Below, piece by piece: positions 15,911 through 25,406 of a stretch of 64,000 bases of DNA. The notes under the pieces are model-generated. The model did not search any database, was not told the DNA's origin, and saw only the letters and a program-made list of their open reading frames with translations. This DNA comes from JAGPUQ01 sp036961295. Lineage in GTDB: Bacteria; Pseudomonadota; Gammaproteobacteria; Pseudomonadales; Porticoccaceae. Position 1 is the first letter of the stretch. Each line of letters begins with the position of its first letter. Location: NCBI GenBank assembly GCA_036961295.1, contig JBALVX010000001.1, positions 868,001 through 932,000 of the forward strand, read 5' to 3'. The position numbers and the translations under genes are program-made.

Positions 15911-18552
15911 CAGGCTCCCGCCTCGACGATCGCCGGCATCGATTGCGGTAACTTACGCTTACTCGTCTTTAACTTACCTCCGCCACGGCGCTGCAAGCGT
16001 AGCGCATTTAACACTACCACTAGGGAACTCGCCGACATACCAAGCGCTGCGGCCCAGGGCGGCACCCAACCCAGAGCGGCGAGAGGCAAAGCACTTATAT
16101 TGTAAATCAAGGCCCAAATAATATTTTGGCGGATAACGGATTCCGTTTTACCGGCCACTGCAATGGCATCCGCCAGGGTGTTCAGATCACCGGACAACAG
16201 CACCGCATCGCTGGCCTGACGGGTAAAGTCGGTGGCCTCGCCCATCGCAAGGGAAATATCGGCGCCGCTCAATACCGGTATATCATTAATGCCATCGCCG
16301 ACCATTAGCACCACCTCGCCCTGCCCCTGTCGGCGACGAATATGGGCGAGCTTATCCTCCGGTGAGGCATTGGCTCGCCACTCCTGCAAACCCAGCTCGT
16401 TAGCTAAAGCGCGAACATTTTTTTCCTGGTCGCCGCTGAGTAATTCAAGCGCAAAACCTTGCTCAGTTAAACGCTTAACCAAAGCCTGCGCACCCGGTCG
16501 CACGGCATCGGCCAGTACAAACTCAGCCAGAACTCCCCCTTGATTGGCCAACACGACATTAATGCAATGCTTACCTGCCAGGGCCGCTGCCGGAACCGAA
16601 GCATCAACTGAACGTAACGCGGAGGAATCCAGGTCCAATACCTCGGCGACAAAAGCGGGCTTACCTAAGGCGTAGCGCTCGCCGTCAATGCTACCACTTA
16701 CCCCTGCACCGACTTGATAGTCAAGTTGCTCCGCGTACTTATGGGTTTTTCGTTGATTGAAAGCGTTGGCAATCGGATGCCGACAGCCCTGTTCCAGCGC
16801 TGCGGCAATATCAAGCGCAGTATTTGATTCACTGGCGGCACCCTGGTGATTGATCATCTGCTGAAGCTCCAGCTTCCCGGTGGTCAATGTGCCAGTTTTA
16901 TCTAGAATGACTCGTCTTACCCTGGCCAGAGTTTGCAACACGTGACCGCGGCGCACTAATAAACCCTGACGTTGTAATTGCCCCGTCGCAGCGGTCAGCG
17001 CTACTGGTGTGGCCAGTGATAAAGCACAGGGACAGGTCACCACCAACACCGACAAAGTCACCCACAACGCTCGCTCCCCGTCGTGTAAATACCAGGTCCC
17101 GAATACCACTCCAGCTAACACCAGTACCAGGCCGACAAACCAACTCGCGAGCCGATCAGCCACTTCAACCTGTCGAGGTTTTTCGGCTACCGCTCCATCG
17201 AGCAATTTGAGAATGTTCGCCAACCGGGTGTTGTTACCTACCGCGCTGACGGTTACCTGTAAACGATTGGTGGTGTTTAAGGTTCCCGCGCTAACAACGT
17301 CTCCCGATCCTTTGGCTAGCGGATCTTGCTCACCGGTTAACACCGCTTCGACCACCCGGCTCTCGCCAGTTAGTACCACGCCATCAATAGGTAGACGTTC
17401 ACCTTCACCAATTTCTATCACATCGCCAATAGCCAGCGACTTAACAGGGACTCTTTCCAGAACTTTCTCCTGGAGCTTCTCTGAGACCTTTTCTAAGATT
17501 TTCTCGGAGGTCTTAGCACTCTTAACACCATTAGCATTAGCAAGAACGCTATCTCCGCGACTGCTCCAGCGCATAGCCGTAGGCGGAATGAGTTGAGCTG
17601 CTCCCCCAGCAACTAATTCATTGTGATAGCGCACGCGCATTTCTAAAAAACGTCCCAGCAGCAGAAAAAATGTCAGCATCGAGACGGCATCAAAATACAC
17701 TTCCCCGGTTCCCGTCGCCGTCGCCCAGGCACTGGCCGAATACGCCAGCCCGATAGCCAGGGCAACCGGTACATCCATGGTTAAATGAAGACGCAAAGGT
17801 GTGGCCAAATGTAAAGATGAGAGACTGCGTCGCGCACCGGCAAAAAAAGGTTGTGCCGCATACAACACAACCGGGGTCGCCACTACCAGGCTCACCCAGC
17901 GTAGCAGCTCTTCCCAGCGGGCTTCCATACCTTGAAATGCCCCGGCATAAAGGCCAATCGCCAGCATCCCCGCCTGCATCATGCCAATGCCAGCGACACC
18001 CAAACGTAAGAGGTAAGCCCGTTGGTCCCGGTCGATATGTTCAAGTCGATTAGAATCGCTCACTGGGTGCGCTCGATAACCGATGTCAGTAAAACTTGCC
18101 AGCACCTGGCTTAAAGGTAATTTTTCGAGGGACCAGCGAATACGACAACGTTGGCGACTGACATTAACTGAAGCTTGCTCTATGCCGGGTAATTTATTTA
18201 AGTGATGTTCGATTAACCAGGCGCAGGCCGCACACGTTATTCCCGAGACACCTAAATCAACAAACGCCAAATCCTGCTCGTCTACAGTAATAAGATCATC
18301 TTGAATTTCGGGCAAATCATAAATACTCCAGTCCTCAGCACTGGAAGCCAAACCAGAACCGGAACCAGGACTAACTTCCGAAAGACCTACGCGATACTGA
18401 TAAAATTTTTCCAAACCCCCATCAACTATTGCACTGGCGACCGCCTGACATCCGATGCAACACATAAGCCTCGGCGCGCCGCCGATCAGCACCGTAAAGT
18501 TATCATTGGCACCCACTGGTAAGCCGCAATGAAAACAAGGGCTAAGGGACAT
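15910..18552 (-). CDS. ccoI: Copper-translocating P1B-type ATPase CcoI
   Basis: Membrane ATPase supplying copper for cbb3 oxidase, about 880 residues. The N-terminus has CFHCG and CCIGCQ cysteines of the CcoI/FixI zinc-ribbon-like region, then a heavy-metal domain with GITCAACAWLIEHH. The ATPase signatures are TGES/TGEQ, the ion-channel CPC in VTCPCALSLATPVAL, the phosphorylation site DKTGTLT and GDGINDIPVLSGADISLAMG. An unusual insertion, EKILEKVSEKLQEKVLERV, lies in the actuator domain (about 17452-17510). I chose the ATG at 18552, overlapping the end of ccoH by 11 nt; a GTG at 18564 is an alternative. Confidence 0.95.
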   Translation of the reverse strand: MSLSPCFHCGLPVGANDNFTVLIGGAPRLMCCIGCQAVASAIVDGGLEKFYQYRVGLSEVSPGSGSGLASSAEDWSIYDLPEIQDDLITVDEQDLAFVDLGVSGITCAACAWLIEHHLNKLPGIEQASVNVSRQRCRIRWSLEKLPLSQVLASFTDIGYRAHPVSDSNRLEHIDRDQRAYLLRLGVAGIGMMQAGMLAIGLYAGAFQGMEARWEELLRWVSLVVATPVVLYAAQPFFAGARRSLSSLHLATPLRLHLTMDVPVALAIGLAYSASAWATATGTGEVYFDAVSMLTFFLLLGRFLEMRVRYHNELVAGGAAQLIPPTAMRWSSRGDSVLANANGVKSAKTSEKILEKVSEKLQEKVLERVPVKSLAIGDVIEIGEGERLPIDGVVLTGESRVVEAVLTGEQDPLAKGSGDVVSAGTLNTTNRLQVTVSAVGNNTRLANILKLLDGAVAEKPRQVEVADRLASWFVGLVLVLAGVVFGTWYLHDGERALWVTLSVLVVTCPCALSLATPVALTAATGQLQRQGLLVRRGHVLQTLARVRRVILDKTGTLTTGKLELQQMINHQGAASESNTALDIAAALEQGCRHPIANAFNQRKTHKYAEQLDYQVGAGVSGSIDGERYALGKPAFVAEVLDLDSSALRSVDASVPAAALAGKHCINVVLANQGGVLAEFVLADAVRPGAQALVKRLTEQGFALELLSGDQEKNVRALANELGLQEWRANASPEDKLAHIRRRQGQGEVVLMVGDGINDIPVLSGADISLAMGEATDFTRQASDAVLLSGDLNTLADAIAVAGKTESVIRQNIIWALIYNISALPLAALGWVPPWAAALGMSASSLVVVLNALRLQRRGGGKLKTSKRKLPQSMPAIVEAGA

Positions 18553-19135
18553 TTTGATCTGCACTGAGTAACACGTGGTTAACGGTAGCGAAATTCAGCT
18601 CTCCATTCAGTCGCCATTCTGCAAGCTTTATATCGTCTTGCTCAGCAATGGTCCCCGGCATTAACCGCAGATAAAAACGATGCTCGGGGATTACCGGCAA
18701 CTTACCTCGATAACGTCCCTCGCCACCAGCTAGTGCCGTGATGGTACGATCGGCGTCGGCGTCTGTGGGATGCAATAATTGCAGTGTTAAAACATCGGGC
18801 AAATTTTGGTTATTGGAAAAATCTCCGCTCACATTAATAGCCAACACACCTTCAGACAAATCAAAAGTCATCTGCGCTGACAAACCTAATTCCCTGGCGC
18901 GAGCGTCCTGAAACAGAACCTGGTTAATAGCCAAACCGTCGCGATAATAATTGTCACTTACCAGAGTATCGGCATGCTTAATCGCCAAATAGAGCATAAA
19001 GAAACTGGCGACCACGACAGATGCTGGCAGCGCGATCAAAAACCACGGCCAAAACTGCCGATACCAGGGCTCAACCGACAACACTTCGGGCTTAGGGGCT
19101 AAGTTGTCGGGCTTAGGGCTTATGTTATCGGGCAT
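18542..19135 (-). CDS. ccoH: FixH/CcoH family protein
   Basis: Single-pass membrane protein of 197 residues required for cbb3 oxidase assembly or stability. The membrane helix WPWFLIALPASVVVASFFMLYLAI near residue 30 is followed by the conserved HADTLVSDNYYRDGLAINQ, then a beta-rich domain facing the periplasm. The N-terminal 20 residues are a duplicated PDN-PK motif encoded by a 21-bp tandem repeat. It overlaps ccoI downstream and follows ccoG. Confidence 0.93.
   Translation of the reverse strand: MPDNISPKPDNLAPKPEVLSVEPWYRQFWPWFLIALPASVVVASFFMLYLAIKHADTLVSDNYYRDGLAINQVLFQDARARELGLSAQMTFDLSEGVLAINVSGDFSNNQNLPDVLTLQLLHPTDADADRTITALAGGEGRYRGKLPVIPEHRFYLRLMPGTIAEQDDIKLAEWRLNGELNFATVNHVLLSADQNVP
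19087..19128 (-). repeat. 21-bp imperfect tandem repeat in the start of ccoH
   Basis: Two 21-bp units (19087-19107 and 19108-19128), both beginning CGGGCTTAGGG on the plus strand, encode the repeated PDN..PK at the CcoH N-terminus. Confidence 0.85.
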
Positions 19136-19192
19136 TTAGTTTTCTCATGGAATATTTTCTTTAATATTTGGCTTAACAGTTCAATTAATGCT

Positions 19193-20605
19193 TTACAGCA
19201 AAAAAGGTCCAATAAAGCGACTTTCTTCGCTATCGGTGAGTTTTTCATCCTGCGTCGACGTCAATATAAAAGTAACATCTGTGTTGCCTGCCTTGAGCAG
19301 ACCGGGGTCTAACTTTAATCTGAGCAGGTGGGTAAATACTTCCCCGGCGCTCACCGTTACTAACTGCTCCCCGAGCATTTCAAAATCATAGTCGCCCGCT
19401 ACCTTAATTTGATATTGATGATCGCGATTATCCATATTGTTTATCCGCAGGGTATAAATATTTTCGATAAGTCCTCGGGAAGTTTCACGATAAAGTAACG
19501 AGCGGTCGCGGATAATATCCAGTTCTAACGGTACCCGAGTTAACAGGGCATAAGAAAACAAACTCACCATCGCTGCCAGGGCAAGTAGATAAGCCATTAA
19601 GCGCGGGCGCAAGATTCGGCTTTTAGTTTTATTCAAACGATTTTCGGTGGTAAAGCTGATTAGTTTTTTAGGATATTCGACTTTTTCCATAATTGCATCG
19701 CAGGCATCAATACACAAACCACAGCTGATACAGTCAGACTGTAAGCCATCGCGAATATCAATGCCCACCGGACAGACCTGCACACAAAGTGTGCAATCGA
19801 CACAGTCGCCCAAACCATCGGCTACATAATCACTGCCCTTTTTACGCGCGCCTCGCGGCTCCCCACGCACCTCATCGTAAGAAACCACCAGGGTATCGGA
19901 ATCAAACATCACCGACTGAAAACGCGCATAGGGGCACATGTACTTACACACCTGCTCGCGCAGATAACCAGCATTCATATAGGTCATGGCGGTAAAAAAA
20001 GCGATCCAAAATACCGCCGGAGGCTGGGCCGAAAAAGTAAAAATCTCGACCGTCAGCTCTCTAACCGGATTGAAATAGGCCACGAAGGTAAACCCGGTCA
20101 CGAAAGCGATAAGCAGCCAACCAATATGCTTACCGCTCTTGCGCCAGACTTTATTAAAGTTCCACGGCGCGAGATCCAGTTTAATGCGTTTATTACGCCC
20201 ACCTTCAAAAAACCGTTCCACGCCCATAAACATCATGGTCCACACGGTTTGCGGACAACTAAAGCCGCACCAGACACGGCCAACCAGCACCGTCACCGTG
20301 AAAAGAGCAAACGCACAGATAATCAACAACCAGGCCAGCAACATAAAATCCTGCGGCCAAAAGGTCATCCAGAGAATGTGGAATTGACGCTCGGGTAAAT
20401 CGAACCAAACGGCCTGACGGCCATCTATTTGCCACCAGGGTAGGAGCAAGTAACCTAACAATAAAGGTATGCCGCTGCGTTTTTTTAGCTTGCGAAAGAA
20501 ACCGACGAAGCGCCGCGCGTAAATCTTTTTACGGGTTTCGTACAGATAGAGCACATGGGTTTCGTCACCCGAGGTTTGCCGATGCGTTTCCTCGGTATTC
20601 ACCAC
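19193..20605 (-). CDS. ccoG: cbb3 oxidase accessory ferredoxin CcoG (FixG/RdxA)
   Basis: Membrane-bound polyferredoxin of 470 residues implicated in reducing copper for cbb3 assembly. It carries several membrane helices and the CcoG-specific GRVWCGFSCPQTVWT motif. Two ferredoxin clusters follow: CVDCTLCVQVCP and CISCGLCIDACD. The C-terminal 150 residues form an Ig-like domain (IENIYTLRINNMDNRDH). The first codon is a GTG, with another GTG immediately after. It lies 15 nt downstream of ccoP. Confidence 0.95.
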   Translation of the reverse strand: MVNTEETHRQTSGDETHVLYLYETRKKIYARRFVGFFRKLKKRSGIPLLLGYLLLPWWQIDGRQAVWFDLPERQFHILWMTFWPQDFMLLAWLLIICAFALFTVTVLVGRVWCGFSCPQTVWTMMFMGVERFFEGGRNKRIKLDLAPWNFNKVWRKSGKHIGWLLIAFVTGFTFVAYFNPVRELTVEIFTFSAQPPAVFWIAFFTAMTYMNAGYLREQVCKYMCPYARFQSVMFDSDTLVVSYDEVRGEPRGARKKGSDYVADGLGDCVDCTLCVQVCPVGIDIRDGLQSDCISCGLCIDACDAIMEKVEYPKKLISFTTENRLNKTKSRILRPRLMAYLLALAAMVSLFSYALLTRVPLELDIIRDRSLLYRETSRGLIENIYTLRINNMDNRDHQYQIKVAGDYDFEMLGEQLVTVSAGEVFTHLLRLKLDPGLLKAGNTDVTFILTSTQDEKLTDSEESRFIGPFLL

Positions 20606-20620
20606 CGGATTACTCGGCCA

Positions 20621-21517
20621 CTAGCGCTGAGACATACTGTATACATAGCTCGTCAGCAAACGGATTTTACTCTCGTGTAATTGCTCAATCTGAGCAGGCA
20701 TTATGCCCTTGCGCCCTCGGCGGATGCTGGTTTTAATCATTTCTGGCGAACGACCGTAGAGCCAAACATCATCGATTAGATTCGGCGCGCCAAAGGCCTG
20801 GATACCCTTCCCATCAACGCCGTGGCAACTGGTGCAATAGGTAGAAAACACGGTTTCCCCCGTACTGGCCAGGGCCGTATCGTGCTCGCCTCCGCCAATT
20901 TTGAACAGGTACTCGGTGACCTGACTAATGCCATCTTCGCCAATCACCGAGGTCCAGGATGGCATCGCGCCCCTCCGCCCGTGAGTGATCGAAACCTCAA
21001 TATCCTTTGGCGTACCGCCATATAACCAGTCTGCATCGGTCAGGTTGGGAAAACCATAACTGCCACCGCCATCGCTGCCATGGCAAACCGCGCAGTTATT
21101 ACCGAACAAACGTCGACCTATTTTGAAGGCTTTCGGATTAAGCGCCAGCTCTTCTATCGACTGGCCCTCAAAGGTCGCGTAAACGGCCTCGAAGCGGTCT
21201 TCCGCTTTTTGTTCCTGTTGCTGCCACTGTCCCTCCGAAGTCCAGCCCAGCACACCGGGAAAGTTACCTAAGCCAGGATAAAGGATGAGATAAATAATCG
21301 AAAATACCACGGTGGCGACAAACATATTGAACCACCAGCCCGGTAGAGGATTTTCGTATTCCTCAATGCCATCGTAGACATGTCCGGTTTTTGGTACTTC
21401 GCCATCCTTTGGTTTTTCTTTCAACACGACTTTGCGATTAGCAAATAACACCCAGCACACGCCGACAGTTGTGATCACGGTCATCGCAATGATCCACCAA
21501 CTCCAGAAGGTGCTCAT
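20621..21517 (-). CDS. ccoP: cbb3 cytochrome c oxidase subunit III (CcoP)
   Basis: Dihaem cytochrome c subunit of 298 residues. Two N-terminal membrane helices flank GHVYDGIEEYENPLPGWW, the conserved CcoP signature. Two haem-binding motifs, NCAVCHG and YCTSCHG, follow. It overlaps ccoQ by ATGA (21514-21517), so translation is probably coupled. It passes electrons to CcoN via CcoO. Confidence 0.97.
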   Translation of the reverse strand: MSTFWSWWIIAMTVITTVGVCWVLFANRKVVLKEKPKDGEVPKTGHVYDGIEEYENPLPGWWFNMFVATVVFSIIYLILYPGLGNFPGVLGWTSEGQWQQQEQKAEDRFEAVYATFEGQSIEELALNPKAFKIGRRLFGNNCAVCHGSDGGGSYGFPNLTDADWLYGGTPKDIEVSITHGRRGAMPSWTSVIGEDGISQVTEYLFKIGGGEHDTALASTGETVFSTYCTSCHGVDGKGIQAFGAPNLIDDVWLYGRSPEMIKTSIRRGRKGIMPAQIEQLHESKIRLLTSYVYSMSQR

Positions 21518-21777
21518 AACCCACTCCGTGTTTTATTCGGCTCTGTTTTACTCGATAGTGTTTTATCCGATCCTGCTTTATGCAATACATCGTCGATAAC
21601 ATCCGGGCTCTCCGGGACAGATTTTTCTTCAACCACCGGCAAATCATCCGCAAAAGGCAATTGCGCCGCTTCGTCAAACCGGGCCTTATTGCGTCCGCTG
21701 TAGGCCCACACGCAAATCGCGCTAAAACCCAATAGCGCTAGCAGTGTTCCAATACCCTGTAATGTACCTTGATCCAC
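21514..21777 (-). CDS. ccoQ: cbb3 oxidase subunit CcoQ
   Basis: Small one-helix protein of 87 residues. LQGIGTLLALLGFSAICVWAYSGRNKARFDEAAQLPF is the usual CcoQ region, stabilising the CcoP interaction. It is longer than typical CcoQ because of a tail in which a 5-residue xxxKT unit is repeated (SDKT, LSSKT, EPNKT), encoded by 15-bp repeats. It overlaps ccoP and lies 65 nt downstream of ccoO. Confidence 0.9.
   Translation of the reverse strand: MDQGTLQGIGTLLALLGFSAICVWAYSGRNKARFDEAAQLPFADDLPVVEEKSVPESPDVIDDVLHKAGSDKTLSSKTEPNKTRSGL
21530..21574 (-). repeat. Three 15-bp tandem repeats in the 3' end of ccoQ
   Basis: Units at 21530-21544, 21545-21559 and 21560-21574 all begin GTTTTA on the plus strand, with a partial fourth copy (GCTTTA) after. 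They encode the KT-ending repeats of the CcoQ tail. Confidence 0.85.
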
Positions 21778-21842
21778 AAATCCTCCCGGCGTCGTGCCCT
21801 GCTGTTAACTTTGCCTACTGTTAATTTGCCCTGCTGTCAGCC

Positions 21843-22457
21843 CTAGCGCTTTTGTTTAATTAAAGTACCCAGTTGCTGGAGGTAGGCCACCAGCGCATCG
21901 ACTTCTTTTACTTTGCCCTCGGCAAAAGGTTCGGCAGCTTTAGCGATATCACTATCGGTATAAGGTACGCCGACTTTTCGCAAGGCAGTCATTTTTGCCG
22001 CCGTGTCCTCACCGCTAACAATGTTGTGAAACAACCAGGGAAAGGCCGGCATGTTAGATACGGGCACCACATCCCTTGGGTTATACAGATGGGCGCGATG
22101 CCACTCGTCACTGTAGCGCTCGCCAACCCGCGCCAGATCCGGCCCGGTGCGTTTTGAGCCCCACAAAAATGGGTGTTCATAAACTTGCTCACCCGCTACT
22201 GTGTAGTGCCCGTAACGCTCAGTTTCAGAACGAAACGGCCTCACCATCTGCGTGTGGCACACGTGGCAGCCCTCGCGGATATAAATATCGCGGCCTTCCA
22301 GCACCAGTGCCGGCAGCGGTTTCAAGCCTTCGATTGGCGTTGTCGTCGACTTGATAAAAAACAGGGGGAGAATTTGCGCTAGTCCGCCAAAACTCATGGC
22401 AACTAAAACCAGCACAATCATTAAGCCGACATTTTTTTCAACTATGTCATGTTTCAT
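21843..22457 (-). CDS. ccoO: cbb3 cytochrome c oxidase subunit II (CcoO)
   Basis: Monohaem cytochrome c subunit of 204 residues anchored by an N-terminal helix. The haem motif EGCHVCHTQMVRP lies near residue 60, followed by the conserved RYGHYTVAGE and GPDLARVGERYSDEWH. It lies 11 nt downstream of ccoN. The gap to ccoQ contains imperfect repeats of TGCCCTGCTGTTAA. Confidence 0.97.
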   Translation of the reverse strand: MKHDIVEKNVGLMIVLVLVAMSFGGLAQILPLFFIKSTTTPIEGLKPLPALVLEGRDIYIREGCHVCHTQMVRPFRSETERYGHYTVAGEQVYEHPFLWGSKRTGPDLARVGERYSDEWHRAHLYNPRDVVPVSNMPAFPWLFHNIVSGEDTAAKMTALRKVGVPYTDSDIAKAAEPFAEGKVKEVDALVAYLQQLGTLIKQKR

Positions 22458-22468
22458 CGATGTCTTCC

Positions 22469-23911
22469 TTACGTCGCTGCGCTGACTTTGACTGACTCGG
22501 CTACCGGCACTCCGGGGCCCCGGCAGGTTTTCCAGACATTAAAGGCCATCACCAACATGCCGAGGAAAAACATACCGCCCCCCAGTAGACGCACGTAGTA
22601 ACCAGGAATACTCGCTTCTATCGATTCGGCAAAGGTATAGGTCAGCGTGCCGTCCGTATTGAAAGCCCGCCACATTAAGCCCTGGGCAATACCGTTAACC
22701 CACATTGACGCAATGTAGAGCACCGTGCCCATGGTCGCTAACCAAAAGTGTGTACTAATGAGTTTGATGCTGTACATCTGCGGCTTATCGAACAAGATAG
22801 GAATCAGGTGGTACATACTGCCAATGGAAATCATCGCCACCCAGCCCAGCGCACCGGAATGCACGTGACCAATCGTCCAGTCCGTGTTGTGGGAAAGTGC
22901 ATTAACAGTTTTGATCGCCATCATTGGGCCTTCAAAGGTCGACATGCCGTAGAAAGACAGTGACACCACCAAAAAACACAAAGTGGGATCGGTGCGCAAT
23001 TTATCCCACGCCCCCGACAGCGTCATAATGCCGTTGACCATGCCGCCCCAGGACGGTGCCAACAAAATCAGTGACATCACCATGCCAAGGCTCTGTGCCC
23101 AATCAGGTAAAGCTGAATAATGCAGATGGTGAGGCCCGGCCCAAATATAGATCGCGATTAAAGCCCAGAAATGCACAATGGACAGCCGATAGGAATACAC
23201 CGGCCGACCGGCCTGCTTGGGCACGAAGTAATACATCATGCCGAGAAAACCCGCAGTAAGGAAAAAGCCCACCGCATTATGGCCGTACCACCACTGCACC
23301 ATTGCATCGATGGTGCCGGCGTAGGCCGAATAGGATTTAAACATCGACACCGGGATTGCCGCGCTATTGACCACATGCAGCATTGCAACCGCGAGAATAA
23401 ACGCACCAAAAAACCAATTTGCCACATAGATATGAGAGGTTTTTCGCTTGGTGATGGTGCCGAAAAAAACCACCGCGTAAGGTATCCAAACCAGCGTAAT
23501 CAGAATATCAATCGGCCATTCCAGCTCCGCGTATTCTTTACTGGTCGTCAAACCCATTGGCAGTGTCACCGCAGCGGCAACGATGACCAACTGCCAACCC
23601 CAAAAAGTCCACGCGGCCAGGCGAGGCGAAAATAATGTTGCCTGACAGGTTTTTTGTACAATGTAGTAAGAACTGGCAAAGAGCGCACAGCCGCCAAAGG
23701 CAAAAATCACCGCGTTGGTATGGAGCGGACGCAAACGCCCAAAATGCAACCAGGGCTGGCCCATATTCAGATCCGGCCAGATCATCTGAGCGGCGAGAAT
23801 AACCCCGACCAGCATTCCGACAATCCCCCACACAATAGTCATGATGGCAAACTGCTTGACCACCTTCATATTGTAATCAGGCAGCACTTTGACAGGAGTG
23901 GCATCACTCAT
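22469..23911 (-). CDS. ccoN: cbb3 cytochrome c oxidase subunit I (CcoN)
   Basis: Catalytic haem-copper subunit of 480 residues with 12 membrane helices. The conserved LRPLHTNAVIFAFGG carries a haem b ligand His, YGHNAVGFFLTAGFLGMMYYFVP and WAGPHHLHYSALPDW carry copper-site residues, and TIGHVHSGALGWVAMI carries haem ligands. This high-affinity terminal oxidase is the first gene of ccoNOQPGHIS, and an ANR-like box with an aligned -10 lies upstream. Confidence 0.97.
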   Translation of the reverse strand: MSDATPVKVLPDYNMKVVKQFAIMTIVWGIVGMLVGVILAAQMIWPDLNMGQPWLHFGRLRPLHTNAVIFAFGGCALFASSYYIVQKTCQATLFSPRLAAWTFWGWQLVIVAAAVTLPMGLTTSKEYAELEWPIDILITLVWIPYAVVFFGTITKRKTSHIYVANWFFGAFILAVAMLHVVNSAAIPVSMFKSYSAYAGTIDAMVQWWYGHNAVGFFLTAGFLGMMYYFVPKQAGRPVYSYRLSIVHFWALIAIYIWAGPHHLHYSALPDWAQSLGMVMSLILLAPSWGGMVNGIMTLSGAWDKLRTDPTLCFLVVSLSFYGMSTFEGPMMAIKTVNALSHNTDWTIGHVHSGALGWVAMISIGSMYHLIPILFDKPQMYSIKLISTHFWLATMGTVLYIASMWVNGIAQGLMWRAFNTDGTLTYTFAESIEASIPGYYVRLLGGGMFFLGMLVMAFNVWKTCRGPGVPVAESVKVSAAT

Positions 23912-23964
23912 TATGAGTTTCCTTAGAGAAGAAGAATAACCAGCGCGGATTTAGTTCGGTGCAC

Positions 23965-24006
23965 ATTATTTAGATTTAAGCCCCGCGAGAGAATGACATA
24001 CATCAA
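23965..24006 (-). promoter_or_regulatory. ANR/FNR-type promoter of ccoN
   Basis: On the minus strand TTGATGTATGTCAT (24006-23993) matches TTGAT-N4-ATCAA at 8 of 10 positions. AATAAT at 23970-23965 sits exactly where a -10 element should be if the box is centred at -41.5. The start codon is about 50 nt further on. Confidence 0.65.
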
Positions 24007-24060
24007 CCACTACCGGGGATAAAACACCCAACCGATGATAATGGGAAATAGCTTTAATAA

Positions 24061-25272
24061 CTAGCGGCCTTTATTGGCAGCAATGCGCAAGCGCAAAGCA
24101 TTCAACTTGATAAAACCTTCGGCATCTTGCTGGTTATACGCACCGGCATCGTCGTCGAAAGTGGCCATGCGCTCGTCGAATAAACTATCGTCCGACTTGC
24201 GACCCACTACGGATATTCCACCTTTGTAGAGCTTTAAGCGAACTACGCCGTTAACGTGGGCCTGGGATTCGTCAATCATGGTTTGCAACATTTTGCGCTC
24301 CGGCGACCACCAATAGCCGTTATAGATCAAGCTGGCGTAACGCGGCATTAGCTCATCTTTCAAATGTGCGACTTCGCGATCCAGGGTCAGCGATTCAATC
24401 GCGCGATGGGCTTTCAGCATAATGGTGCCGCCGGGAGTTTCGTAGCAACCCCGCGCTTTCATGCCGACATAGCGGTTTTCGACAATATCTAGTCGGCCAA
24501 TGCCGTTGTCGCCGCCAACTTTATTAAGATGAGCCAGCACAGTGGCGGGGCTCATCGCCTCTCCATCAATGGCAACAATGTCGCCGCCCTGATAGCTCAA
24601 TTCGATATAGCTCGGCGTATCCGGTGCTGCTTCTGGGGACACCGACCAGCGCCACATATCGTCTTCCGCTTCGGCCCAGGGGTTTTCGAGAATGTCGCCT
24701 TCATAAGAAATATGCAGCAAATTGGCATCCATCGAATACGGTGATTTTTTCTTCTGGCTATCAAAATCCACCGGGATATTATGCTGTTTGCAATAGGCCA
24801 TCAGGGTTTCGCGGGAAGTTAAATCCCACTCCCGCCAGGGCGCGATCACCTGCACACCGGGTTTGAGCGCATAGGCACCCAACTCAAAGCGCACTTGATC
24901 ATTACCTTTACCAGTGGCACCGTGGGAAATCGCATCGGCTCCAGTTTCGTTGGCAATTTCGATCAAGCGCTTGGCGATCAGGGGACGAGCAATAGAGGTG
25001 CCTAGTAAATATTCGCCTTCATAAATGGTATTGGCGCGAAACATCGGGAAGACAAAATCGCGGACAAACTCCTCGCGCAAATCGTCGATATAAATTTCTT
25101 TGATGCCCATGGCCTGGGCCTTAGCGCGGGCAGGCTCCACTTCCTCGCCCTGGCCAATATCGGCGGTAAACGTCACCACTTCACAGTCGTAGGTTTCCTG
25201 TAACCATTTGGCGATAACCGAGGTATCCAGGCCACCGGAATAGGCTAGAACGACTTTATTGATTGCAGACAC
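24061..25272 (-). CDS. argG: Argininosuccinate synthase
   Basis: ATP-dependent condensation of citrulline and aspartate in arginine synthesis, 403 residues. The PP-loop AYSGGLDTS is at residues 10-18. TADIGQGEE and GATGKGNDQVRFE are further family markers. The start codon is GTG, 8 nt after a strong GGGAGAA; no ATG precedes the PP-loop. It is divergent from pyrC. argD and argF lie a few kb away on the opposite strand. Confidence 0.97.
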   Translation of the reverse strand: MSAINKVVLAYSGGLDTSVIAKWLQETYDCEVVTFTADIGQGEEVEPARAKAQAMGIKEIYIDDLREEFVRDFVFPMFRANTIYEGEYLLGTSIARPLIAKRLIEIANETGADAISHGATGKGNDQVRFELGAYALKPGVQVIAPWREWDLTSRETLMAYCKQHNIPVDFDSQKKKSPYSMDANLLHISYEGDILENPWAEAEDDMWRWSVSPEAAPDTPSYIELSYQGGDIVAIDGEAMSPATVLAHLNKVGGDNGIGRLDIVENRYVGMKARGCYETPGGTIMLKAHRAIESLTLDREVAHLKDELMPRYASLIYNGYWWSPERKMLQTMIDESQAHVNGVVRLKLYKGGISVVGRKSDDSLFDERMATFDDDAGAYNQQDAEGFIKLNALRLRIAANKGR

Positions 25273-25406
25273 GAATTTTTTCTCCCAAATAGTAATAGTC
25301 GGTAGTAAGGCAAAATACAGCGCGCAAGTTTAAACCTCTCGATAAAGATTTGCACAAAAACCGTATTTCGGTAGGATGCGCACACCGCAGCCAATATAAG
25401 CGCATT

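Noticed and set aside
17009..17596. 195-codon plus-strand open frame inside ccoI
   Set aside because: Antisense to a conserved P-type ATPase, rich in Ser/Thr/Pro as expected of a shadow frame, and without a ribosome-binding site.
21530..21574. The 15-bp repeats in ccoQ, and those in zipA, as a CRISPR-like array
   Set aside because: Units are contiguous, in frame and without spacers, and no cas genes are present.
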